64,000 bases of DNA from Marinobacter pelagius. Lineage in GTDB: Bacteria; Pseudomonadota; Gammaproteobacteria; Pseudomonadales; Oleiphilaceae. Under the pieces are notes generated by a model. The model did no database searches. It was not told the origin of the DNA and worked only from the letters and a program-made list of their open reading frames with translations. The stretch covers positions 248,001-312,000 of the forward strand of contig NZ_QNRO01000002.1 of NCBI RefSeq assembly GCF_003315345.1. Direction: 5' to 3'. Every line of letters starts with the position of its first letter. Position 1 is the first letter of the stretch. This document shows, piece by piece, positions 36,206-49,288 of this stretch. The position numbers were made by a program, and so were the translations under genes.

Positions 36206-36472
36206 ACTTCGGGCGCATCAATGTGAGCGCGCTTTCGAATTCCTGGCTGGCCGCGGGCCAAAAGCCTGATTTCACAAGGCCTGCCAGGCAGGAAAACTTT
36301 GAAAGCTGTTCTATGCTTGGTGGAGGTTCCATGTACTGTCCTGCAGTACCGCCATCAGGCTGATACACCCATAACAATTACTCTGCATTTCACGCAGCTT
36401 ATCGACACCGTATGCGCAGCGGCTGCTGATCGTGGCCCGCGCTGCACCTTTTGATGCCAAGGGGAGGGTTTG

Positions 36473-39136
<2,664 letters not shown>

Positions 39137-39146
39137 GGAGACCGCC

Positions 39147-40787
39147 ATGAGTGAACAGGAAATCAAGGTTCCCGATCTCGGCGGTGCTGATGAAGTCGAG
39201 ATCATCGAAATCATCGCCAGTGCGGGGGATTCGGTTGAGGAAGAAGATCCGATTCTGACCGTGGAATCCGACAAGGCGTCGGTCGAACTGCCTGCGCCCT
39301 TCAAAGGCAAGATCACCAGGATCACCGTCAAGGTGGGTGACAAGGTCAGCGAAGGCGATGTCGTGGGCATGATGGAAGTCAGCGGTGACGCCGGTGGCTC
39401 CGAGGAAGCTGCCGATGAGGAGCCGGAAGAACCGAAGGCTGAAGAGAAATCCGAGGCGAAATCGGAAGAGAGCAAGCCTGCGCCGAAGAAGAAATCCGGC
39501 GGCAGCCGCAAGGAGACCGTCAAGGTCCCGAATCTGGACGGCTTTGATAATGTGCCGGTCATCGAGATCAACGTCTCCGAAGGCGACACCATCGAGGCGG
39601 ACGATCCGCTGGTAACGGTGGAGTCCGACAAGGCGACGATGGAAGTGCCGTCGCCCTATGCTGGCAAAGTGGAAAAGGTTCTGGTGAAGGAGGGCGACAA
39701 GCTCTCCGAGGGTGACGATCTGCTGGAAATGACCATCGTCGAGGAAGGTGGCGAGGAAGAGGAAGCGCCGTCCGAGCCGGCGAAGGAAGAGAAAGCCGAA
39801 AGCAAGCTTGCCGAGAAGCCGAAGCAGGAAGCCGCGCCGCAGCCCCAGGGCTCCACTTACGAGCCGCCGTCACCGGGTGCCAAGGTCCATGCCGGCCCCG
39901 CCGTCCGCAAGCTTGCCCGCGAGCTGGGTGCGGACCTGACCCGCGTGAAGGGCAGTGGCCCGAAAGGCCGGATTGTGAAGGACGATGTCCAGGCCTATGT
40001 TAAGGGGCAGCTGCAGCAGGCCCAGCAGGGCGGCGGTGTAGCCACCGGCTCCGGCATTCCGGGTGTGAAGCTGCCGGACTTCAGCCAGTTCGGCGAGGTG
40101 GAACGTGAGTCCATGTCGCGCATGATGGCGGCCACGGCTACCAACATGCAGCGCAGCTGGCTGAACGTGCCCCACGTGACCCAGTTCGACGAAGCCGACA
40201 TCACCGAGATGGAGAGCTTCCGCAAGGCCCAGAAGGCGGCGGGGGAGAAGAAGGACGTGAAGATGACGCCGCTTCCATTCCTGCTCAAGGCCTGCGCAGC
40301 GGCGCTGGCGGAACTGCCCCAGTTCAACGTGTCCCTGGACATGGAGCGCAAGGAGGTGGTTCGCAAGAAGTACATCCACATCGGTATCGCGGTGGATACG
40401 CCGCACGGCCTGATGGTTCCGGTCATTCGTGACGTGGACCAGAAGGGGCTGTGGGAGCTGGCGGCCGAAAGTGCCGAGCTGGCCCAGAAGGCGCGGGACA
40501 AGCAGCTGAAGCCTGCCGAGATGCAGGGCGCCTGCTTTACCATTACCAGTCTGGGTGGTATCGGCGGCACCGCGTTCACGCCGATCGTGAACACGCCGGA
40601 AGTGGCGATCCTCGGTGTCTCCAAGGCGGCGATGAAGCCGGTCTGGGATGGCAACGAGTTCCAGCCGCGGCTGATGCTGCCGCTGTCGCTGTCCTACGAC
40701 CACCGTGCGGTGAACGGGGCTGATGCGGCGCGGTTTACCAACACGTTGACGCAGCTGTTGGGGGATATTCGGACCTTGCTGCTGTAG
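39147..40787 (+). CDS. aceF: Pyruvate dehydrogenase E2, dihydrolipoyl acetyltransferase
   Basis: This 546-residue protein has two lipoyl domains with lipoylated Lys in ESDKASVEL (near 46) and ESDKATMEV (near 160). Acidic and Ala-Pro-Glu-Lys linkers follow each. A peripheral-subunit-binding domain near 245-285 reads AGPAVRKLARELGADL, and the catalytic domain ends with the active-site SYDHRAVNGADAARF. The two-lipoyl form is found in Pseudomonas (E. coli has three). The lpd gene for E3 is not adjacent. It is co-transcribed with aceE. Confidence 0.97.
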   Translation: MSEQEIKVPDLGGADEVEIIEIIASAGDSVEEEDPILTVESDKASVELPAPFKGKITRITVKVGDKVSEGDVVGMMEVSGDAGGSEEAADEEPEEPKAEEKSEAKSEESKPAPKKKSGGSRKETVKVPNLDGFDNVPVIEINVSEGDTIEADDPLVTVESDKATMEVPSPYAGKVEKVLVKEGDKLSEGDDLLEMTIVEEGGEEEEAPSEPAKEEKAESKLAEKPKQEAAPQPQGSTYEPPSPGAKVHAGPAVRKLARELGADLTRVKGSGPKGRIVKDDVQAYVKGQLQQAQQGGGVATGSGIPGVKLPDFSQFGEVERESMSRMMAATATNMQRSWLNVPHVTQFDEADITEMESFRKAQKAAGEKKDVKMTPLPFLLKACAAALAELPQFNVSLDMERKEVVRKKYIHIGIAVDTPHGLMVPVIRDVDQKGLWELAAESAELAQKARDKQLKPAEMQGACFTITSLGGIGGTAFTPIVNTPEVAILGVSKAAMKPVWDGNEFQPRLMLPLSLSYDHRAVNGADAARFTNTLTQLLGDIRTLLL

Positions 40788-40837
40788 GTTGTAAGCTCCG
40801 TGCTGTGTGTCCTCCCAGCCTGAGAGTTGGGAGGCTC

Positions 40838-40947
40838 GACAAAGGCCGGGGCCGCGTTTCAGGACACGCTACGAGCACATCCATGTGCGCTTGTTTCGGG
40901 CCGTCCATGGCCCTCAACAGTCCTGAAACGCGGCCCCGGCCTTTGTC
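40838..40947 (-). repeat. Family-2 branched element, copy A
   Basis: Perfect 27-bp arms (40838-40864 and 40921-40947) close a 56-base core. In the orientation of copies B and C (minus strand here) the core holds hairpin 1, GGGCC-ATGGAC-GGCCC, the linker GAAACAAGC and hairpin 2, GCAC-ATGGAT-GTGC, followed by TCGTAGC. The arms have no resemblance to those of copies B and C, while the core is nearly the same. It lies 50 bases after aceF; a small hairpin CCTCCCA/TGGGAGG (40811-40834) precedes it. Confidence 0.9.
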
Positions 40948-40984
40948 GTTCTGGCTTCTTGGAAACCTCACCAGTGCGTGCCCC

Positions 40985-41088
40985 GGGGTCTGAAGAACAC
41001 TTTCTTCTGACCCCATTCTTGGGCTGATCCCCAAAGCTTTGGCGCTGATCTCCAAAACGGGGTCAGATGAAGGTTTTCATCAGACCCC
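40985..41088. repeat. Inverted doublet of family-1 repeats between aceF and the porin
   Basis: Copy 40985-41014 starts GGGGTCTGAAG (T-T, plus polarity). Copy 41059-41088 ends CATCAGACCCC (A-A, minus polarity). Inner arms are mutually complementary, as are outer arms. Confidence 0.88.
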
Positions 41089-41170
41089 TGAGCTGCAACC
41101 GGTCCCTGAGTTGGTCCAAGGAGAGCGGATCAGGGCAGAGCGTTAATTTGGTTTGCTCCCGCAAACAAAA

Positions 41171-41197
41171 AAGGCCCCGGCAATTGCCGGGGCCTTT
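41171..41197. terminator. Bidirectional terminator between aceEF and the porin gene
   Basis: A perfect 26-base palindrome made of AAGGCCCCGGCAA and its complement, flanked by A-run and T-run. On the minus strand a run of T follows, ending the porin transcript; the plus-strand side has only three T. Confidence 0.85.
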
Positions 41198-41222
41198 CCG
41201 AGCTAACTTCTAAAGGAAAGAA

Positions 41223-42476
41223 TTAGAAGTTGTATTGGGCCGCAAACATTACACGATTTGCGTCGCCATCATTACCGCCCACTTCCTCAGTCTTCAGGTA
41301 TTTGTATTCAACACCCATGGTAACGCTCGGGGCTGGAGACCACATATAGTTCGCATGAATTGCCTGATTCGTTTCGGTCTCAGCGCGAACAGCTGCCAGT
41401 TGGCCGGCATTGCCAGCAAAGTCCTGTTCTGCGTCATCCCAGTCCATGGTAGCCATGCCGTAACCGATATTGATGCTCCTTCCGCCGCCGAGCGAAATAC
41501 CGGTGCCGATACTTGCAGAATAGCTGGAGATAGTTTCAATATCTCCGTTCAGGAGGTACCCATCGGCACCATAGTAATTGTCACCCGTCCGCCACATGTA
41601 GCTGTTGGCACCGTCACTGTAGTTAACTGCACCCTGGATGGTGATCATGTCAGTCAGGGCAAATTTGCCAGCTGCGAACCCGGCGAAGCCAATTACGCTG
41701 TCGTCTGCAGTACCAGTGTCATATTCAACGTGATTAATGACAGCCCCCAGTGAATACGACAGCCTGCCAATGGAGTCTTCAAGCCTTGCAGTGATATCCG
41801 GCATACTGTTCTTTACTGACGCCACATCACCTACAGCTGGATCAACCGTCTCCTCCGCGATCACGCCTGTATCCGGATCGAGCGTAAACTGCGTTTTTGC
41901 CGGATTTACCTGGCTGAGGGATCCTTTGCCTTCTTCGAGTGATATAGACAGAGGCCCGGATGTATATCTGACCTGTTCGGTGCGATCCTGAAGGCCGGCT
42001 ACGCCGGGAGTTCCGTCAAAGTCCAGAGTTGCAGTGTTCCCGACAAAGCTGTTGTAGTTTGACCAGGTGCGGCCTGCAAGCAAGCCTTTATAGGTCCCGT
42101 AACCGTGGCGTAACCGAAGGGATCCTGCTGAATTACCGGATCCACGGAAGTCCCCTTCGACAACCACAGCAACGCCGGATGAGTGGGTCGCCTTCACGCC
42201 CAGGCGGGTCTGCTTTGCATCAGCGCCGAAATGGCCTGTAACTTCGTTATCCTCAGCGGCACCAGTGTTAATTTTGCTGAAGTCGCCCGCTTGTGTTGAT
42301 GTGGCGATGTTTTCATCAATGTCGTAACTTGCGTTCAGGCGGGCATAACCGTAGAGACTCGCCTCTACGTCATCACCAACGTTAAGAGTTACTGCGCTGG
42401 CTTGAGAGGCAACTCCCAAAACCGCCGCTGCCGCCGTCGCACGAATTGCCATTCTCAATTTGTCGTTGCTTTGCAT
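41223..42476 (-). CDS. Outer-membrane porin, DcaP-like
   Basis: From ATG 42476 (GGAG upstream) this is a 417-residue protein. The signal peptide ends VASQASA, and the mature chain begins with VTLNVGDDVEASLYGYARLN. Amphipathic strands continue to the C-terminal Phe in AAQYNF, the outer-membrane insertion signal. The block RLGVKATHSSGVAVVVEGDF, RLRHGYGTYKGLLAGRTWSN and TLDFDGTPG resembles DcaP porins of Acinetobacter, which take up dicarboxylates and other anions. The first 28 codons of the longer frame lack signal character. Divergent from the exonuclease gene. Confidence 0.85.
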   Translation of the reverse strand: MQSNDKLRMAIRATAAAAVLGVASQASAVTLNVGDDVEASLYGYARLNASYDIDENIATSTQAGDFSKINTGAAEDNEVTGHFGADAKQTRLGVKATHSSGVAVVVEGDFRGSGNSAGSLRLRHGYGTYKGLLAGRTWSNYNSFVGNTATLDFDGTPGVAGLQDRTEQVRYTSGPLSISLEEGKGSLSQVNPAKTQFTLDPDTGVIAEETVDPAVGDVASVKNSMPDITARLEDSIGRLSYSLGAVINHVEYDTGTADDSVIGFAGFAAGKFALTDMITIQGAVNYSDGANSYMWRTGDNYYGADGYLLNGDIETISSYSASIGTGISLGGGRSINIGYGMATMDWDDAEQDFAGNAGQLAAVRAETETNQAIHANYMWSPAPSVTMGVEYKYLKTEEVGGNDGDANRVMFAAQYNF

Positions 42477-42551
42477 CGTTGTTGTCTCCACACATTTGTT
42501 GTTGTTGGACCCAAGAACAAGGTAGTTACGAATCCATGACAATTCAAATAA

Positions 42552-42574
42552 ATTCGTCATTTATTTAGACGAAT
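42552..42574. promoter_or_regulatory. Palindromic site upstream of the porin gene
   Basis: ATTCGTC, nine bases, GACGAAT: a perfect 7-bp inverted repeat, 76 bases upstream of the porin start and 66 before the divergent exonuclease gene. A possible operator for either gene. Confidence 0.4.
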
Positions 42575-42639
42575 GTCTATAGTCGATTTTCGTTGATATA
42601 CAGACATCTGCGGTTGACCTTTCGTCGTAATGGTGAGCA

Positions 42640-44091
42640 ATGACCTTCCAAAGTACATGCCTTACAGACAACACCTTTGCCTTTCTGGATATTGAAACCA
42701 CCGGGGGCAATTCGTCCCATGATCGCATAACGGAAATCGGCATCCGGTTCTGGCGGGCCGGAGACGTGGTCGGTGAGTGGCAGACGCTGCTTAACCCGGA
42801 AACCAGGATTTCCCCGTTTATTGAACGGCTTACCGGTATTAGCAATGAGATGGTGGCCGACGCTCCGTTGTTCGTAGAGGTGGCTGACGAGCTGGAAGCG
42901 CGGTTGAAGGATTGTGTGTTCGTGGCCCACAACGCGCGGTTTGATTACGGCTTCATTAAATCCGAGTTCCGGCGGCTGGGCCGGATGTTTTCGGCACGGG
43001 TGCTATGCACGGTGAAGCTCTCCAGAAGGCTGTATCCGGAATTCCGGCGCCACAACATGGATGCGCTGATTGCCCGTCATGGCCTCGCGCAGGTTCAGCG
43101 GCACCGGGCCATGGGAGACGTGTCCGCGATGCTGGCGTTTTTCGAGCATGCCCGGAACGAGCATGGCGCCGAACCCATGGAGAACGCCATCCGGGAATTG
43201 CTGCAAAAGCCCAGCGTACCTTCGAATCTGCCGCCGGGCATCATGGATGAGTTGCCCCGTGTGCCGGGCGTGTACCGGTTCTACGGTGAGAACGATGTGC
43301 TGCTATACGTCGGCAAGAGCACCAATATTGCTCAGCGGGTCGCCTCCCACTTTTCCGGGGACCACAACTCCAGTCGTGGCGTGCGAATCTCGGAAAGCCT
43401 GCGGCGTGTGGAGTGGACGGAGACCGCCGGCGAGTTGGGGGCACTGCTACTCGAGCTGAAGCAGATCAAGGCCCTGAAACCCATGTTCAACCGTCGTTCC
43501 CGGGCGGCGAAGAATCTCGTGAGTATCGAGCTGACTAACAACGGGGCCGGCTACCTGCAGGCAAGATTGGTGCGGGAAATCGAGGCCCACCGGCTCGGGG
43601 ACTATTTCGGACTGTTCCGCAGCAAGCGGGATGCGGAACGCGCGCTCAGCGGCATTGCCGCCAAGAACGATTTGTGCAACCAGCTACTGGGCCTGGAGCC
43701 GGAACACGAAGGCCCCTGCTTCCAGCGTACCCTCGGCCGCTGCAAGGGTGCCTGCGAAGGGGAGGAGGATGTTGTGCGGTACAACCTCCGAATGCAGATT
43801 GCTTTCCACGGCCTGCGCCTGACAACGTGGCCCTGGCAGGGGCCGGTCGGCATCGTCGAGCGCAACGAGAAGGCCGGGCGAACCGACATCCTGGTGGTCT
43901 ACAACTGGATACACATCGCCACCGTGAATCACGAAGACGAACTCCAGGACCTCTCCCTGAACGGCCAGGCCGTGACCTTTGATCTGGATTCCTACAAACT
44001 GTTGGTCAAGGCACTGATGGGGCGCGACGGAAAGAACAGGCGCCTGATCGAGTTACCGCACACAGGTACTCCGGATGTGCTTATGCCCTGA
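42640..44091 (+). CDS. 3'-5' exonuclease / GIY-YIG nuclease fusion protein
   Basis: This 483-residue protein has an N-terminal DnaQ-like DEDDh exonuclease (residues 12-175; DIETTGG, HNARFDYGF, HRAMGD). A UvrC-like GIY-YIG domain follows near 200-290 (VPGVYRFYGENDVLLYVGKS, with Arg and Glu further on). The remaining C-terminal part has CFQRTLGRCKGAC, a cysteine cluster like the one in Cho/UvrC-type proteins. Such fusions occur in proteobacteria and are assumed to act in DNA repair. It is not the replicative proofreading subunit, which is shorter. No partner genes are adjacent. Confidence 0.85.
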   Translation: MTFQSTCLTDNTFAFLDIETTGGNSSHDRITEIGIRFWRAGDVVGEWQTLLNPETRISPFIERLTGISNEMVADAPLFVEVADELEARLKDCVFVAHNARFDYGFIKSEFRRLGRMFSARVLCTVKLSRRLYPEFRRHNMDALIARHGLAQVQRHRAMGDVSAMLAFFEHARNEHGAEPMENAIRELLQKPSVPSNLPPGIMDELPRVPGVYRFYGENDVLLYVGKSTNIAQRVASHFSGDHNSSRGVRISESLRRVEWTETAGELGALLLELKQIKALKPMFNRRSRAAKNLVSIELTNNGAGYLQARLVREIEAHRLGDYFGLFRSKRDAERALSGIAAKNDLCNQLLGLEPEHEGPCFQRTLGRCKGACEGEEDVVRYNLRMQIAFHGLRLTTWPWQGPVGIVERNEKAGRTDILVVYNWIHIATVNHEDELQDLSLNGQAVTFDLDSYKLLVKALMGRDGKNRRLIELPHTGTPDVLMP

Positions 44092-44185
44092 GTGGCGTAT
44101 TATGGAACCGTCCGCATTCGTACCTAGTGCGAATCTGAAACATTGCCTGCTATGTTAAAGCTTTAGATCCCGCTGAGAGAGATTT

Positions 44186-45400
44186 ATGAACAAAGAGCCC
44201 GTTTCCCGCGAACTGTTTGATGAAGTCATGGTGCCCAACTATGCCCCCGGAAGCATCATCCCGGTGCGTGGCGAGGGCTCTCGCATCTGGGACCAGGAAG
44301 GTCGAGAGTTCGTGGATCTCCAGGGTGGCATCGCCGTAACCTGTCTTGGCCACTCCCATCCCGGGCTCATCGGCGCTCTCCAGGAACAGGCCGAGAAAAT
44401 CTGGCACCTGTCCAACGTCATGACCAACGAACCGGCCTTGCGCCTGGCCAAGACCCTGTGCGACCTCACCTTCGCCGAACGTGTATTCTTCGCCAACTCC
44501 GGCGGCGAAGCCAACGAAGCCGCCTTCAAACTGGCCCGTCGCTATGGGTGGGAACACTTCGGTCCGGAGAAGAACGAAATCATCTCGTTCACCAACTCCT
44601 TCCACGGCCGCACCCTGTTCACCGTCAGCGTCGGCGGCCAGCCCAAGTACCTCGAAGGCTTTGAGCCGGCTCCGGGCGGTATCCACCACGCCGAGTACAA
44701 CAATCTCGACTCCGTGAAGGCCCTGATCTCCAAAGAGAAAACCTGCGCCGTCGTGGTTGAACCGATCCAGGGCGAAGGCGGCGTAATGCCCGCCAACCCA
44801 GAATTCCTCAAAGGCCTGCGCGAACTGTGCGACGAAAACAACGCCCTGCTGGTCTTCGACGAAGTCCAGACCGGTGTTGGCCGCACCGGCCACCTGTACG
44901 CCTACCAGATGTACGACGTCGTGCCGGACATCCTCTCCAGCGCCAAAAGCCTGGGCGGCGGCTTCCCGGTAGCGGCCATGCTCACCACCGCCAAGATCGC
45001 AGCCAGCCTCGGCGTCGGCACCCACGGCAGCACATATGGCGGCAACGCCCTGGCCTGCGCCGTGGCCCAGAAAGTGGTCGACACCATCAGCCAGCCCGAA
45101 ATCCTCAGGGGCGTAAAAGCCCGCTCCGACAAGCTGCGCAAAGGGATGATGGACATCGGCGAACGCTATGGCGTGTTCAGTGAAGTCCGCGGGGCCGGCC
45201 TGCTGCTCGGTTGTGTGCTGACCGAGAAATGGCAGGGCAAGGCCAAGGACTTCCTGAATGCGGGTCTCGATGAAGGCGTCATGGTGTTGGTCGCCGGTGG
45301 AAACGTAGTCCGTTTGGCACCGTCGCTGATCATCCCGGATCAGGATATCGAAGAAGCGTTGGAGCGCTTCGAAAGAGCAGTTGAGAAGTTGACGGCCTGA
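44186..45400 (+). CDS. astC: Succinylornithine / acetylornithine aminotransferase (AST pathway)
   Basis: This 404-residue class III PLP aminotransferase has [41 protein letters not shown] and the PLP lysine in [11 protein letters not shown]. It converts N2-succinylornithine to succinylglutamate semialdehyde with 2-oxoglutarate, and may also serve in arginine synthesis (ArgD activity). As the first gene of astC-aruF-aruG-astD-astB, the catabolic role is most likely. A family-2 repeat separates it from aruF. A weak extended -10 (TGCTATGTT) lies at 44148-44156. Confidence 0.94.
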   Translation: MNKEPVSRELFDEVMVPNYAPGSIIPVRGEGSRIWDQEGREFVDLQGGIAVTCLGHSHPGLIGALQEQAEKIWHLSNVMTNEPALRLAKTLCDLTFAERVFFANSGGEANEAAFKLARRYGWEHFGPEKNEIISFTNSFHGRTLFTVSVGGQPKYLEGFEPAPGGIHHAEYNNLDSVKALISKEKTCAVVVEPIQGEGGVMPANPEFLKGLRELCDENNALLVFDEVQTGVGRTGHLYAYQMYDVVPDILSSAKSLGGGFPVAAMLTTAKIAASLGVGTHGSTYGGNALACAVAQKVVDTISQPEILRGVKARSDKLRKGMMDIGERYGVFSEVRGAGLLLGCVLTEKWQGKAKDFLNAGLDEGVMVLVAGGNVVRLAPSLIIPDQDIEEALERFERAVEKLTA

Positions 45401-45409
45401 ACCACAGTA

Positions 45410-45521
45410 GGCCGGAGCCCGGTCCCACCTCCCGGGAATGTTGAAGGCCAGGGATGGCCTGAAACAAGCGCACATGGACGTGCTCGTAGCGGTTCCCGGG
45501 AGGTGGGACCGGGCTCCGGCC
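45410..45521 (+). repeat. Family-2 branched element, copy B, between astC and aruF
   Basis: Perfect 29-bp arms (45410-45438 and 45493-45521) close a 54-base core: TGTTGA, hairpin AGGCC-AGGGAT-GGCCT, GAAACAAGC, hairpin GCAC-ATGGAC-GTGC, TCGTAGCGG. The left arm starts 9 bases after the astC stop. The GGA-bearing strand is the sense strand of the operon. Its arms share only the inner CCCGGGAA with copy C and nothing with copy A. The element carries no stop codon in one frame, which falsely extends the aruF frame upstream. Confidence 0.92.
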
Positions 45522-45578
45522 GGCCAGGCATCTCCGAACTTGAAGGAATGCCCAGATCAAAAACAACAGGGAGCAACC

Positions 45579-46595
45579 ATGTGGCTAGTCCGTCCGGCAA
45601 CCCCAGCTGACCTGGAACCGATCCTGGAAATCGCAGGCACCCAAGGCGCGAGACTGTCCTCGACACTCCCGAAACAGCAGGAAGCCCTGGCCAACAAAAT
45701 CCGCCATTCCCTGGACTCCTTCGCCGGCAAAACCAACGACGAAGAACCCCCAAGATTCCTCTTCGTCCTCGAAAACACCGAAACCGGCGAAATCCTCGGC
45801 ACCGCCGGCATCGACGCACGCGCCGGTAACGGCCAGCCGTTCTACAACTACCGCCGCGACGCCCTCATCCACGCCTCCCACGAACTGGGCGTCTCCCGCC
45901 GCGTCGAAGTGCTCTACCCCAGCCACGGCCTGACCGACCAGAGCCTGCTGTGCTCCTTCGCCATCAAACCTGAACTGCGAACCACCGACGCCTTCGAACT
46001 GCTGTCCCGGGCCCGCCTGCTGTTCATCGCCGAACACCGGGAATGGTTCAGCAACCGCATGGTCGTCGAGATCCAGGGCGTCCAGGAAGAGGATGGCAGC
46101 GTGCCCTTCTGGGACAGCCTCGGGCGGCACTTCTTCAACATGGATTTCCAGACCGCTGACCAGTATTCGGGAACCCTCAGCAAGACTTTCATCGCCGAAC
46201 TGATGCCGCCCAATCCCATCTACGTCACCCTGCTCAGCCCCAAAGCACAGGAAGCCCTGGGCCAGGCACACAAACTGACCGTTCCCAACCTGGAACTGCT
46301 GCAGCGGGAAGGTTTCCAGGCCGGCTGTTACCTCGATATTTTCGATGCCGGCCCGGTGCTCGAAGCCCGCACCGACAGCCTGCGAACACTGGTTACCAGC
46401 GATCGCAAGGAACTGCATGCCAGCCACGAGGACGCCGGGGAAACCTGCCTCATTGCGGCCGGTGAGGGAGAGGATTTCCGTTGCACCCTGACCCCGGTAG
46501 CCGTCACCCTTGGCGGAAAAGTACAGGTTCCGGTTCGCACCTGGCAGCTGCTCAACAAGAGCGCCGGCGACACGGTAAGGGTGGCGCCGCTATGA
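45579..46595 (+). CDS. aruF: Arginine/ornithine N-succinyltransferase subunit alpha
   Basis: This 338-residue AstA-family acyltransferase catalyses the first AST step, succinyl-CoA plus arginine to N2-succinylarginine. It begins MWLVRPATPADLEPILEIA and has FYNYRRDALIHASHELGVSR, the pattern of the family, and FIAELMPPNPIYV. Like Pseudomonas, this organism has two related subunits (aruF and aruG) instead of one AstA. ATG 45579 has AGGGAG five bases upstream; the open frame from 45438 reads through repeat B and is not coding. Confidence 0.94.
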   Translation: MWLVRPATPADLEPILEIAGTQGARLSSTLPKQQEALANKIRHSLDSFAGKTNDEEPPRFLFVLENTETGEILGTAGIDARAGNGQPFYNYRRDALIHASHELGVSRRVEVLYPSHGLTDQSLLCSFAIKPELRTTDAFELLSRARLLFIAEHREWFSNRMVVEIQGVQEEDGSVPFWDSLGRHFFNMDFQTADQYSGTLSKTFIAELMPPNPIYVTLLSPKAQEALGQAHKLTVPNLELLQREGFQAGCYLDIFDAGPVLEARTDSLRTLVTSDRKELHASHEDAGETCLIAAGEGEDFRCTLTPVAVTLGGKVQVPVRTWQLLNKSAGDTVRVAPL

Positions 46596-46623
46596 CCCGG
46601 AATCGCAAACAGGAGGCTCGGCC

Positions 46624-47757
46624 ATGCTGGTAATCCGGCCACTGCAGGAAAACGACCTCGACGATCTCTACACCATGGCGCTCAATGCCGGCAAGGGCCT
46701 GACCACCCTGCCAGCGGATCGCGAGCTGCTGCAACGCAAGATCGATCACGCCCGGGAAACCTTCAACCAGCGCTGCGCGCCGGAAGCCGGGCTGTACCTG
46801 TTCGCTCTTGAGGACATTGACACCGGCAAGGCCGTGGGCATCAGCGGAATCCAGGCCCGGGTCGGGCTCGACGAGGTGTTCTACAATTATCGGCTGAGCC
46901 TTACCGTCAACGCGTCGAAAGAGCTTGGCGTGCATGTGCGGACGCCGACCCTGCAACTGTCCAACGACATGACCGACACCAGTGAAATCTGCTCGCTGCT
47001 GTTGTCGAATGACTACCAGGGCGGGGGTAACGGATTGCTGCTGTCCCGGTGCCGGTTCATGTACCTGGACGAGTTCCGCAAGCACTTCTCCGAGAAGGTC
47101 TTTGCCGAAATGCGCGGTGTGTCCGACCGGAACGGGCAGAGCCCGCTCTGGGACGCGCTCGGGGCCAAGTTTTTCGACATGGAATTCAGTGAGGCGGACA
47201 AGCTCTCCGGACTCGGTAACAAGTCGTTCATCGCCGAGCTGATGCCCAAGTACCCCATCTATGTGCCGATGTTGCCGGACTCGGCGCGGGCAGTTATCGG
47301 CCGGGTGCACGAGAATACCGTGCCGGCCCTGAAGATGCTGCAGGCGGAGGGTTTCAACTTCAACGGTCTGGTGGACATCTTCGATGGCGGCCCTGTTGTG
47401 GAGGCGTTTGTACACAATATCCGCACCATTCGTGAGAGCGTGAACCGCTATGCCCTGGTCACCAGCAAGTCCATGGATCTGGAGGCGCCCCCGGCGGAGC
47501 GGGTGATGGTTTCAAACCGTTCATTCCGGGACTTCCGGGTAACCACGATGCCGGCGAAGTACATCGGTCCTGAGACCGTCCGGATGCCGCCGGAGGTGGC
47601 GGAAGCGCTACAGGTGCAATCGGGGGATTCAGTGCGCCTGGCACCCTTGAAAGAAGGAGGTTTCTGGCCCATTCATTCCCATAGGGCAGGCGATAATGTT
47701 GATGAGGCATCCGAGAACAGAATCAAGAAGTACCGCAGCCATTCATCGTGGGACTGA
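46624..47757 (+). CDS. aruG: Arginine/ornithine N-succinyltransferase subunit beta
   Basis: This 377-residue AstA-family paralogue of aruF starts MLVIRPLQENDLDDLYTMA behind AGGAGG. Conserved blocks are GISGIQARVGLDEVFYNYRL, FIAELMPKYPIYVPML and DIFDGGPVVEAF. The usual end VRLAPL is reached near residue 340. About 37 further residues (GGFWPIHSHRAGDN onward, rich in charged residues) extend the C-terminus beyond the usual length. It forms the heteromeric succinyltransferase with AruF. Confidence 0.93.
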   Translation: MLVIRPLQENDLDDLYTMALNAGKGLTTLPADRELLQRKIDHARETFNQRCAPEAGLYLFALEDIDTGKAVGISGIQARVGLDEVFYNYRLSLTVNASKELGVHVRTPTLQLSNDMTDTSEICSLLLSNDYQGGGNGLLLSRCRFMYLDEFRKHFSEKVFAEMRGVSDRNGQSPLWDALGAKFFDMEFSEADKLSGLGNKSFIAELMPKYPIYVPMLPDSARAVIGRVHENTVPALKMLQAEGFNFNGLVDIFDGGPVVEAFVHNIRTIRESVNRYALVTSKSMDLEAPPAERVMVSNRSFRDFRVTTMPAKYIGPETVRMPPEVAEALQVQSGDSVRLAPLKEGGFWPIHSHRAGDNVDEASENRIKKYRSHSSWD

Positions 47758-49275
<1,518 letters not shown>

Positions 49276-49288
49276 CGGAATGAGATCC

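Noticed and set aside
45438..45578. N-terminal extension of aruF starting in repeat B (MLKARDGLKQAHMDVLVA)
   Set aside because: The frame is open through the repeat core by chance in all copies; aruF has its own ATG with AGGGAG at 45568-45573 and matches the family from there.
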